Assembly (NCBI RefSeq): GCF_014207655.1
Contig: NZ_JACHHJ010000001.1
Location: 992,001-1,056,000, forward strand
Reading direction: 5' to 3'
Length of the DNA stretch: 64,000 bases
Source of the DNA: Geomicrobium halophilum
GTDB taxonomy: Bacteria; Bacillota; Bacilli; Bacillales; Marinococcaceae
The position numbers and the translations under genes are program-made. This document shows positions 35,088 through 44,100 of this stretch, piece by piece (the stretch's first letter is position 1; each line of letters begins with the position of its first letter). Below the pieces are notes generated by a model. It ran no database searches and was not told the DNA's origin. It saw nothing but the letters and a program-made list of their open reading frames with translations.

Positions 35088-36612
35088 CGGAAAGCGCTTG
35101 CATGGCGCCAGTGTCGTCATTATGATTTTAAGTCGATTACGGGATTTTATTATCCCTATTATTATTGCATTTGTTATTGGCAGTACAGGTGGTGGGCCGG
35201 GACTTTTCTTTATGTTAGCTTTACCGATATTACTCGTTTTTTCAACGATATATAGCTTTTTATATTGGCTGACGTTTCGGTATCAAGTGAAAGATCAGGA
35301 GCTACATGTAAAACAAGGAATTATCATTAAAAAGGAACGGTTTATCCAGAGAAGCCGTGTGCAAAGTTTTGATATGTCGGCAGGGATTCCACAACGAATA
35401 TTCAGTTTAGTAAAGGTTCAAATTGAAACCGCGGGCGGGGGCGGTGAACCAGATGTAGAGCTGATTGCTCTTAGACGAAGTGAAGCCAATCGATTGAAGA
35501 AAAAACTGCTAGCAAAACCGGAGCCGCCAACGACAGAAGAGGGTAGCGACGAAGAGAGAGAGCATATGGTTGAAGCTGAATCGGAAGAAGATGAGTCCTT
35601 TGATGTAGATGAAAAAATTGAGTCATCATGGGAACTAGGATTTAAACGATTGTTATTTGCTGGAATGACTTCTGGAGGAGTAGGACTTGTTCTATCAGCG
35701 GTGTTAGCGCTCTTTTCCCAAATTGACGTTTTTTTGCCTGAGGAATTTTATGAATCAACGATCGGGTTAATTCTCTCATCAACATTGACGCTGTTAGCGA
35801 TTACCATTTTTTTAATCGCAGTTTTTGCGTGGCTCATTTCCATCGTGATTACAATTTTTAAATATGGCCAGTTTACAGTTGTAAAACGTGGAAATGACCT
35901 TGTGATTTCTCGGGGATTGTTAGAGAGAAAGCAGCTAACATTGAAAATCCACCGGATTACAACCGTCCGTTATGTCACCGGCATTTTACGACAACCATTT
36001 GGGTTTACGACCCTTTATGTTGAGAGTAAAGGGGGCGGAAGCGCAGATGAACAACAATCAACTATTCTCGTCCCCTTGATCAGACGAAAAGAAGCCCGAG
36101 AGGTGCTGGAAAAATTTTTACCGGAGTTTGTCTGTGATAGGGAAGAAGCGCTCTACCCTTTGCCAAAACGGGCCATGATCCGTTATATGATTCGAGCGGT
36201 TGTCCCCATTTTAATCGTGACCGTGCCGATAAGTATATTTGTTCCATTTGGTGCCTATGGTTTACTGTTCATTCTGCTGGGTCTTTATATTGGCTGGTTG
36301 AGGTATCGTAATGGTGGTGTCCAGGTTGACGGGAAGACGTTAATTCTACAATGGAGGTTGTTTAATTTGAATCGGGCTGTTATTCCCCGTAAATGGATTC
36401 AGGCGGCAGATGTTTTTCAGTCACCATTGCAAAGGTGGCGTAAACTCTCGACATATTCCGTATCAATCCTCTCGAGTATGTCAGGAAAAAGCTTTGAAAT
36501 TAGAGATGTAGAAGCTGATCGCGGAGAAGATCTTCTCGCCTGGTACTCCAGGGAAGTGGAAACACCCGATCTTCATAAGAAGAACGATAATAATGAAAAA
36601 TCCCCATTATGA
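35074..36612 (+). CDS. ydbT: YdbT-like membrane protein with repeated PH domains
   Basis: 512 residues from one of three consecutive ATG codons (35074, 35077, 35080) inside the end of ydbS. It has about six membrane helices in three pairs, each followed by a DUF304/bPH2 domain (QELHVKQGII, DLVISRGLLERK, and a degenerate third, KTLILQWRLF). A long acidic linker sits near residues 150-190. It forms a pair with ydbS; probable function is membrane-stress or peptide resistance, known only for homologues. The terminator stem begins before its stop codon. Confidence 0.87.
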   Translation: MMMTDGKRLHGASVVIMILSRLRDFIIPIIIAFVIGSTGGGPGLFFMLALPILLVFSTIYSFLYWLTFRYQVKDQELHVKQGIIIKKERFIQRSRVQSFDMSAGIPQRIFSLVKVQIETAGGGGEPDVELIALRRSEANRLKKKLLAKPEPPTTEEGSDEEREHMVEAESEEDESFDVDEKIESSWELGFKRLLFAGMTSGGVGLVLSAVLALFSQIDVFLPEEFYESTIGLILSSTLTLLAITIFLIAVFAWLISIVITIFKYGQFTVVKRGNDLVISRGLLERKQLTLKIHRITTVRYVTGILRQPFGFTTLYVESKGGGSADEQQSTILVPLIRRKEAREVLEKFLPEFVCDREEALYPLPKRAMIRYMIRAVVPILIVTVPISIFVPFGAYGLLFILLGLYIGWLRYRNGGVQVDGKTLILQWRLFNLNRAVIPRKWIQAADVFQSPLQRWRKLSTYSVSILSSMSGKSFEIRDVEADRGEDLLAWYSREVETPDLHKKNDNNEKSPL

Positions 36613-36628
36613 TAAGGGGATTTTTTTG
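36596..36628 (+). terminator. Intrinsic terminator after ydbT
   Basis: Stem AAAAATCCCC / GGGGATTTTT with a ten-base loop and seven T; it overlaps the last codons of the gene. Confidence 0.88.
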
Positions 36629-36687
36629 CGCTATAGGATTTCAATGCTTACGACTAACTCTCCAAGTGGGGTTATGCACTATTCGTT

Positions 36688-37647
36688 TTATCTTGAGGTT
36701 TGCATATTCGTGTAGGTGATGACCTGTCGTTCATTGAACTCAGTTGTACATTCAAAACGATCATAAATGTAGTCGTCTTGATCGCTGTGAAGCGTACGCT
36801 CATAACGATGTTGGATGACGAGAAAGGATGTATCCTTTTGAAAAATGATGAAGTTTACGCCACTAAAGTGTTGATCCTCTTCCGCGTGCAGTAATTCTTT
36901 AAGCAATGTATTCTGGCATTTGACTAGGTGCTTACGTTGAAAACCATAGTAATGCATAAGTCTTGCTAAAGATTCCTTAGCCGGAGCTTCCAATTCATTG
37001 ATTAAAATTTGGAAAGGCTCAAATTGTTCTTTATGAATGCGTATCATATCTTTTTGATGTAATTGGATGTTGTTTCCTGACTTCGTCGTAAATTTCCAAT
37101 CCTTATCATGAATAACACCCGTCCAACTTTTGGTTTTAGGATCGTACCATTCCATTTCAAATGGGCAGCCTTCTAAAAGCATCTTTTCATTTTGAGATTG
37201 CTCTTGTAAAAGGATTTCTTCATTTTCATTGACCAATGAAAAATATAAAAAAGGATCTTCTGCCTTGCCGCGTTTATTTCGTAATTGTAAGCGTAAATCC
37301 TGCAATTGTTGTTTTTGCTCTTCAAGTTCGAGAAGTGATCTTGTTGTATCTTTTTCCAAGGATCCAATCGCTTGCAGGAGAGAAGCACGATAAGAGCGGG
37401 CAAGCTTTCCTGTAAATGGCTGTATTTTTGAACCAGCAACCTGAACTTTCTCACCATCATGATAAGGGGGATTATAGGCGGTTTTGGCATTACTAACGCT
37501 ATAAATGCCTTTTATCGTAACCGTTCCTTGCCATATTTTATTTTTCGGTGTTTCAATATCTGTTAATAAACCGTAGCATACACACTCTGGATGATTATGG
37601 ACCAGAACGATGTGTCCTTTATACTCAAATGCTTCTTTCCGATTCAT
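36688..37647 (-). CDS. Hypothetical protein, possibly DUF2777-like
   Basis: 319 residues from ATG 37647 with GAGGGT upstream; ATG 37668 is an alternative. The N-terminal 85 residues form a small beta domain (HIVLVHNHPECVCYGLLTDI, then a WQGTVTIKGIY strand) that resembles DUF2777 proteins of Bacillus. A coiled coil (about residues 95-130) and an alpha/beta C-terminal region follow. Soluble, no catalytic motif recognised. It is the last of four minus-strand genes starting at telA. The family call is tentative. Confidence 0.6.
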   Translation of the reverse strand: MNRKEAFEYKGHIVLVHNHPECVCYGLLTDIETPKNKIWQGTVTIKGIYSVSNAKTAYNPPYHDGEKVQVAGSKIQPFTGKLARSYRASLLQAIGSLEKDTTRSLLELEEQKQQLQDLRLQLRNKRGKAEDPFLYFSLVNENEEILLQEQSQNEKMLLEGCPFEMEWYDPKTKSWTGVIHDKDWKFTTKSGNNIQLHQKDMIRIHKEQFEPFQILINELEAPAKESLARLMHYYGFQRKHLVKCQNTLLKELLHAEEDQHFSGVNFIIFQKDTSFLVIQHRYERTLHSDQDDYIYDRFECTTEFNERQVITYTNMQTSR

Positions 37648-37728
37648 GGAGACCCTCACTTTTCGCATATAAACTGGTTCTATTATATAATGATGAATCT
37701 ATTGGGGCAACTCTGACGAAGGTGTATA

Positions 37729-38676
37729 TCAGTAGAGCCTCCCTTTGATATGAGCATGATATAAACCTAGAGCTGATACTTGACAATCCAGTTTCAATGC
37801 TTCCCATGCGGAGTGATCATCAGGGTGTTCTGTATGTTCAGCATGAGCATCGTAGACGGACTGGAATAAGTGATTGCTAATCTCCTCGGGAGTATTTCCA
37901 TTTTCCGCGGCCTCTTTTGTCATTTGTATCCATTTCTCTAACCAGTAAGCTGTTGATTTAAAAATTTCAGATACTTGGTCGCTCGATCCAAAATGACCGA
38001 AATAGATGCGATCAGGGTTTAAGGACTTGATCCTTTCCCAAGAGGTTTTCATGCTCTTGGGATCAAATTGTGATGGTGATGTGGACGGTAAAAAGAGTGG
38101 GGTGTGATGACTAAGTCCTTGATAATAAATACCGACAGTATCCCCAGTAAAAATGCCATTGGTTTGATGATCGATGATTGAGAGATGATGGAAAGCGTGA
38201 CCAGGGGTATCAATAAAAGTCAGCTTTCGGTCATCTCCAATTTCCAGGTGATCACCATCTTTGCATGCTTTTGTACATTCTTCCGGAATAGGGACAATAG
38301 GGTTGAATAACGAATCAAAATGGCTGCCATACACTTCTTTTGCCCCTTGTACAAGTTTCTCCGGAGAGACCAGATGCTTTTGCCCTTTTGGGTGTACATG
38401 TACGGTAGCTTGGGGTGTTTCTTTTAACAATTGCCCGCATCCCCCTGCGTGATCAAGATGTACATGCGTTACAATAATATGTTGTATATCGGCAAGTGAT
38501 TTTCCTAATTGTTTGAGTCCTGATTTGATTTGTGGGTAGGAAAGGCTGGGGCCTGTTTCAATCAACGTTAATTCCTTTGCATCAAGCACGTAGATTCCTG
38601 TTCTTTCTGGCAGATTTAAATCGTACCCGTCAATCATATATGTCTCTTTTGCAAGTTGTTCCACTTTTGCTTCCAT
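37729..38676 (-). CDS. Metallo-beta-lactamase fold hydrolase
   Basis: 315 residues from ATG 38676, with AAAGGGG about nine to ten bases upstream. The zinc motif VTHVHLDHAGG (HxHxDH) is at about residues 68-78. A later histidine in DTPGHAFHH and the aspartate in FTGDTVG complete the two-metal site. The C-terminal helical region suggests a glyoxalase II-like or aryl-sulfatase-like hydrolase. Substrate not known. It lies in a minus-strand group, 38 bases after the neighbouring gene. Confidence 0.88.
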   Translation of the reverse strand: MEAKVEQLAKETYMIDGYDLNLPERTGIYVLDAKELTLIETGPSLSYPQIKSGLKQLGKSLADIQHIIVTHVHLDHAGGCGQLLKETPQATVHVHPKGQKHLVSPEKLVQGAKEVYGSHFDSLFNPIVPIPEECTKACKDGDHLEIGDDRKLTFIDTPGHAFHHLSIIDHQTNGIFTGDTVGIYYQGLSHHTPLFLPSTSPSQFDPKSMKTSWERIKSLNPDRIYFGHFGSSDQVSEIFKSTAYWLEKWIQMTKEAAENGNTPEEISNHLFQSVYDAHAEHTEHPDDHSAWEALKLDCQVSALGLYHAHIKGRLY

Positions 38677-38713
38677 TCTGAAAACCCCTTTCATGGTAAA
38701 AAAAGAAGATGCC

Positions 38714-39655
38714 TTATTGCGGCGGATCTTCTCTATTCGAATAGCGTTTCTCGTTTAATTTTAACAAGTATTCAAATCGATCGTGTTTTGCTTGATGATC
38801 ATGTTCTTGCAAATGTTGTAACGTAATTTCCATTTTTGTTAACGCTTCATATAATCGTGACATTTGTGCAGATTGCGAGTCTTCATCCAGATCTTGGTAT
38901 GCCTCAAGCAGAAATGGAATATCCTCGTTCACCATCCGTTTGATTTGGTGCCGGTCTTCAATAGACAATAAATGTAATGAAGGAATGAGCGAAGATAGTT
39001 CATCCAAAAGTGTGTCCAAACGATTTGCAAGAGCTTGGGGGAGATCAAAACCGTGATGGGACAGGGAGCGAATTGCTTGTTCATATCGTGCTTGTTCACT
39101 CTGCTGATTTTTACTCGGTGAATCAGTCTCTAAAGTGGCTGAAGTTCCCCCTGTTACCATCGTTGGGGCATGTCCATCAAGTGCACTATCCAATTGTAAC
39201 AATTTCTCGGTAATACCATGAAAAAATGGAGATTTTTGGATACTCCGCACATGGGATTTTCCATTTTTCATGTAGTAAACGAGCCCTTCTTTCATTAATT
39301 TTCCATTCGGCTTATAGGAGTGTTGGCGGGCGATTGTAATCACTATACGCTTTTTAATGGCAGAAGGAGAAAGATGGGTATCAAAACACATTAAGCTCAA
39401 GCGTTTTTGACTTACTTTTAAGCGTAATTTAAAAGTCCGTCCGTTTTTTTTATACACTTGTGTGCCTTTAACCGGTCCATTTTCAAGTACGCGCGTGATG
39501 ATTTTCTCGATCACCGCTTCACTCTCTTTTATGAGTGATAAGCCATTCGGATCAGAAAAGATGTGATCATCAACGGCCCGCAACCGCTCTGGTAAGAAAA
39601 ATTCATGCCAAGAACTTCCGAACCAATCTTTCACCACCATCAACACCTTCAACAT
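38714..39655 (-). CDS. Hypothetical protein encoded directly after telA
   Basis: 313 residues, soluble and basic in its first half. The N-terminal 130 residues contain beta strands (QVYKKNGRTFKLRLKV), then a low-complexity linker near 165-190, and a helical C-terminal region with acidic patches (SIEDRHQIKRMVNEDIPFLL). It starts three bases after the telA stop, so the two are translated together. TelA proteins often pair with XpaC, and the C-terminal part could be a distant XpaC-like helix bundle, but the membrane segments of XpaC are missing. Start could also be ATG 39640. Confidence 0.65.
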   Translation of the reverse strand: MLKVLMVVKDWFGSSWHEFFLPERLRAVDDHIFSDPNGLSLIKESEAVIEKIITRVLENGPVKGTQVYKKNGRTFKLRLKVSQKRLSLMCFDTHLSPSAIKKRIVITIARQHSYKPNGKLMKEGLVYYMKNGKSHVRSIQKSPFFHGITEKLLQLDSALDGHAPTMVTGGTSATLETDSPSKNQQSEQARYEQAIRSLSHHGFDLPQALANRLDTLLDELSSLIPSLHLLSIEDRHQIKRMVNEDIPFLLEAYQDLDEDSQSAQMSRLYEALTKMEITLQHLQEHDHQAKHDRFEYLLKLNEKRYSNREDPPQ

Positions 39656-39658
39656 GGA

Positions 39659-40723
39659 TTATTCAGGTAATTTCTTTCGTACTTCTCGATTTAGCGTATC
39701 AAGTTCTGCGATAAACGCTTTGCCTGATTTTACGATACGTTCGTTTGATTGCTCAGTGATGTCTATAGCTGCCTGTACATCCTCATATGCCTGGCGAAAC
39801 GACTCGATGGCAACCGCAGGTTCTTCTAATGTCTTTAACGTTTCTTCTGTGTTTGAACGCAATGTTTTTGCATTGCTTAAAATCATATCTTCAGTCGCTT
39901 GATTGACATTTTGGACAGCATCAATCACATTTTTCTGATTGCCAAGAGCGAGCTGTATAGATGCCGTTACGGTAATGACATTTTTTGTCATCGTGATTGC
40001 GTTAAAGATCGCTTCTTCAAGTTTTTCGTTGTTCTCTTTAATAAGGTCAACGGAAGCAAGTGATTGCTGCAATACCATGATCGCTTGAGACATGTTTTTG
40101 ATGCGTGTAACGACTTTTTGTTGCCCCTGCTGCAGGGGAGTGGGGTTATCCCGCCATTCTTCTGCTGTCATTTCAGCTTCCAGCATTTCATTTAGCTGTT
40201 TTCCCGTTTCAATTTGTTTTTCCAGATTATGAATGCGCTCGTTAGCTGTGTCGCGTAACTGATCAAGCATGAGATTATCTTCTTGCAATTTATCCTTTCC
40301 TGCAAGTAAAGACTCAATAATGTTTTCTACTTGCCCCTCAACGGTTCGATATTTACGGGCGTATTGTTCAACTGGATCTCTACGAAGTATTTTATTGAGT
40401 GTTTTTTGTAAACGACCTTCCTTAAGGTGTTCGGGCTCAAGACTTGAGACTTGCTGTCGTAAATCATACAATCGCTCGGGGAGCTCATTGTTCTTTTGCT
40501 CCAGCATTTCTCCAACCGGGCGCTTCAAAGCTTCCAGAGAATCTCCCGCCAATTTTTGTTCGTGTTCTCCTAAATCGCCAAGTTGATTAATAAGATCTGT
40601 TGCATCATCACTATTTTTAAATTTATCCATATAATTCTGAGCAGCTTTTTCTGCTTCGTTTTTCTCTTCTTGAGGGAGCTCAGTCTGTATATCCTCATTT
40701 TCAATCGTGTTATTGTCAGCCAT
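39659..40723 (-). CDS. TelA family protein (toxic anion resistance)
   Basis: 354 residues from ATG 40723, with GGGAGG eight to nine bases upstream. Almost entirely helical with long coiled coils, and it contains the family core NEMLEAEMTAEEW through to IQLALGNQKNVIDAVQNVN. PF05816 proteins were first linked to tellurite resistance; B. subtilis has YaaN and YceH. They are thought to act on the envelope or with tellurium-resistance proteins. It leads a minus-strand cluster of four genes. A structured region lies upstream at 40850-40898. Confidence 0.87.
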   Translation of the reverse strand: MADNNTIENEDIQTELPQEEKNEAEKAAQNYMDKFKNSDDATDLINQLGDLGEHEQKLAGDSLEALKRPVGEMLEQKNNELPERLYDLRQQVSSLEPEHLKEGRLQKTLNKILRRDPVEQYARKYRTVEGQVENIIESLLAGKDKLQEDNLMLDQLRDTANERIHNLEKQIETGKQLNEMLEAEMTAEEWRDNPTPLQQGQQKVVTRIKNMSQAIMVLQQSLASVDLIKENNEKLEEAIFNAITMTKNVITVTASIQLALGNQKNVIDAVQNVNQATEDMILSNAKTLRSNTEETLKTLEEPAVAIESFRQAYEDVQAAIDITEQSNERIVKSGKAFIAELDTLNREVRKKLPE

Positions 40724-40849
40724 GAATGATCCTCCCTTTATATGCAAATTTCGAAGAAAACATATGGTGTAGTTGTATCCCTATTGTATCATCTTATCAA
40801 GCTTTCGTCGCCACACCACGATCGAAGACCACACATATACGAAAATAAA

Positions 40850-40898
40850 GGCCGAATAGGGTTCATTTTCAAATGACCGTAAGCTTCGGTATTCGGTC
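40850..40898 (-). promoter_or_regulatory. Structured leader upstream of telA, possible attenuator
   Basis: Outer stem GACCGAATA / TATTCGGCC (one G-U pair) encloses a second hairpin (AAATGACC region). On the minus strand it is followed by TTTATTTT, as in a terminator. It is 125 bases before the telA start, so it could control telA read-through. I do not recognise a known RNA family. Confidence 0.45.
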
Positions 40899-40911
40899 GT
40901 AAAAAAATCTT

Positions 40912-40928
40912 TGTAAGATTTTATCCCA
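40912..40928. promoter_or_regulatory. TnrA/GlnR-type box upstream of gltB
   Basis: TGTAAGATTTTATCCCA fits the TnrA/GlnR consensus TGTNANAWWWTMTNACA at all fixed positions but one. It lies about 53 bases before the -35 of the gltB promoter. A further TGTGAAAAT half-site on the minus strand is found at 40970-40978. B. subtilis TnrA represses gltAB, so the location makes sense. Confidence 0.62.
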
Positions 40929-40980
40929 TTGTCCCGATAGATTAAGCGTTTTCAATTCCTGGGATAAAGATTTTCACAAT

Positions 40981-41009
40981 TTGCCGACGCTCCATTTAAG
41001 TGATAAACT
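40981..41009 (+). promoter_or_regulatory. Sigma-A promoter of gltBD
   Basis: TTGCCG and TAAACT spaced by 17 bases. The start of transcription would be near 41016, immediately before the small MITE-like insertion, so that element would lie in the gltB leader. Confidence 0.6.
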
Positions 41010-41016
41010 TTTGTTT

Positions 41017-41129
41017 ACTACTAGAAGATGTTCAAAAAGTCCAGGAAAAATAGCGGTTGATTTTAGCGAGGAGCCCTGCGCCCGTCAGTCTTCTCGAACG
41101 ATTCGATTCTTTTTGGACACACACTACTA
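41017..41129. mobile_element. Small MITE-like insertion in the gltB leader
   Basis: A roughly 99-base segment begins near TGTTCAAAAAG (41029) and ends in CTTTTTGGACA, its near-exact inverse (10 of 11). It is flanked by direct repeats ACTACTA at 41017-41023 and 41123-41129, which look like a target duplication. It has no open frame. The ends resemble those of the longer element at 30479-30800. Confidence 0.55.
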
Positions 41130-41175
41130 AATAAGGCATATTTCAGTAGTGAATGGGAAAGAGGTGAAAAGCATC

Positions 41176-44100
41176 ATGCTTAATCAAGACGTTAAGAATC
41201 CCGGTCTTTATCGATCGGATTTTGAGCATGACAATTGTGGTATTGGCTTTTTAGCTAATATGAAAGGTGTTCCTTCCTATACCATCGTCAGAAGTGCTCT
41301 GGATTTATTGTGTAACCTTGAGCACCGCGGGGGAGCAGGTGCGGAAAAAAATTCTGGGGATGGAGCAGGAATCCTTTTGCAAATTCCCCATCCATTTTTT
41401 GAGGAACAAGCAAAAAATGAAGGATTTTCACTTCCGGGACAAGGTGAGTATGGCGTTGGCATGTTGTTTTTACCTACGGATAATGACCAACGGCAATTAT
41501 GTAAAACAATGATTTCAAATATATGCACTGAAGAAAATGCAGAAGTGCTAGGCTTTAGAAGTGTCCCTGTAAATGAAGAGGGAATTGGACGTATCGCCCT
41601 TAGCGCAAAACCATATATTGAACAGGTGTTCATCCGGGCAAACGGATTAAGTGGCACAGGGCTAGAAAGAAAATTATATGTAATCAGAAAACGGTTAGAG
41701 AAGGAAGTGCGTTCCTGGCTTCCAGAGGATGAGCCATTTTATTTTGCAAGTTTGTCTACACAAACCATCGTGTATAAAGGCATGCTAACGACTGATCAGC
41801 TTGGCAGCTTTTATCTTGACCTACAGAAGAAAAATTTTAAAAGCACGATCGCGCTCGTCCATTCTCGTTTTAGTACGAACACTTTCCCGAGCTGGGAACG
41901 TGCGCACCCAAATCGCTATTTGATGCATAACGGGGAAATAAATACGATTAAAGGAAACGTTAACTGGATGCACGCCCGTGAAGCTGTGTTTAGTTCTCAA
42001 GCCTTTAAAGAAGACCTCAAAAAAGTACGGCCGATCATTGATGGTAATGGCAGCGACTCTTCTATGTTTGACAATGCATTCGAATTTTTGACACTAGCCG
42101 GACGTTCACTCGCACATTCCGCGATGATGATGATTCCTGAGCCTTGGCAGAATGCCCATGGCATGGATAAGGCCAAAAGAGCCTTTTACAAATTTCATAG
42201 CTGCTTAATGGAGCCATGGGATGGGCCAACAGCCATCGTCTTTACAGACGGGAATCAAGTAGGAGCTAGCTTGGATCGCAATGGTCTACGTCCTTCTAGA
42301 TATATTGTTACAGAAGATGATATCGTTGTAATGTCTTCAGAAGTCGGTGTTTTGCCTGTAGCACCTGAGAAAATTGTCAAGAAAAGCCGTTTGCAGCCAG
42401 GGCAAATGCTGCTTGTTGACCCAAAAGAAGGTCGTATTCTCCCCGACGAAGAAGTGAAAGAAAGCATTATTCATGAAGAACCATATGAAGAGTGGGTAAA
42501 TGAACAAATGCTTACACTCGATGATATTCGAGAAAATCCGTATTTTAATGATTTGGAAAAGGAAAGTACAAAATTACAACAATCGGTATACGGCTATACA
42601 ATTGAGGAAATAACAAAACAAATTCTCCCTATGGTAAAAGAAGGTGCAGATCCTGTTGGCTCTATGGGTTATGATAATCCTTTAGCTGTACTTGCAGAGA
42701 AGCCCCAATTACTATATAACTATTTCAAACAACAATTTGCTCAAGTAACGAATCCTCCCATCGATGTGATTCGTGAAGAAACAATTACAGCTGTTGGAAC
42801 AACAATTGGACGAGAAGGAGATTTACTGCATCCGGGGCCAGAAAACGCCCATCATATTTATTTGAAGACTCCAATTCTAACGAATGAAGAAATGGCAAAG
42901 CTCCGCGCTTGTCATGTAGATGGATTAAAAGCATCGACCTTATCCATGGTTTTTGCAGTTTCTGAGGGCGAAGAAGGCTTAGATCAGGCGTTAGAAGGTT
43001 TATTTAGGGAAGCGGATAAAGCCATCGCGGATGGGTCAACCTTACTGGTGTTAAGTGATCGTGATATGTCCTCTAAATGGGCACCAATTCCGACATTACT
43101 GGCGGTTTCCAGTTTGCATCACTATTTAATCCGAAGTGGAAACCGTACACAAGTTAGCTTATTGGTTGAATCTGGTGAACCAAGGGAAGTACACCATCTT
43201 TGCCTGTTGCTAGGGTATGGTGCTGAAGCGATTAACCCTTATCTCGTTTTTGATACATTTGATGAGTTGACGAAAAATGGAGAACTAACTTCACACTCTT
43301 ACGTGGAAGCTGTTGAGCGCTATATCAAGACAGCTACGAAAGGGATTATGAAAGTTCTTTCAAAAATGGGGATTTCAACGATTCAAAGTTACCGAGGAGC
43401 ACAAATCTTCGAAGCTGTCGGCATCAATGAGAAATTGATTGATCGACATTTTACATGGACAGAATCCCGTATTGGTGGTGTTGATCTAGACACCATCGCA
43501 CGGGAATCTCTTGAGCGCCATCAAAAAGCTTATGAGCTTGCCAAAAATGATGAATTAGAGCTTGAACCAGGAGATGACCACCAATGGAGACGCAACGGGG
43601 AAGAACATCAGTACAATCCCCACACAATTCATATGTTACAACAAGCATGCCGCACCGATGATAAAGAAATGTTTACGAACTATACTCGTTCGATCGATGA
43701 ACAGGAGAAAAGCCAAACCACACTTAGAGGGTTATTCACCTTTAAGAAGGATCGGCCGTCTGTTCAGATCCATGAAGTCGAGCCGGTGGAAGAGATCTTT
43801 AAACGGTTTAAAACAGGAGCAATGTCATTTGGTTCGATTTCCAAAGAAGCTCATGAAGCTTTAGCAATTGCTATGAATCGTATAGGCGGGCGATCGAATA
43901 CAGGTGAAGGCGGAGAAGATCCTGATCGTTTTACAAGGGATGAGAATGGTGATTTACGCCGAAGCGCGATTAAACAGGTGGCATCTGGGCGATTTGGCGT
44001 TACGAGCCATTATCTAGTTAATGCAGATGAAATTCAAATTAAAATTGCACAAGGCGCTAAGCCTGGTGAAGGTGGACAGCTGCCTGGAGGAAAAGTGTAT

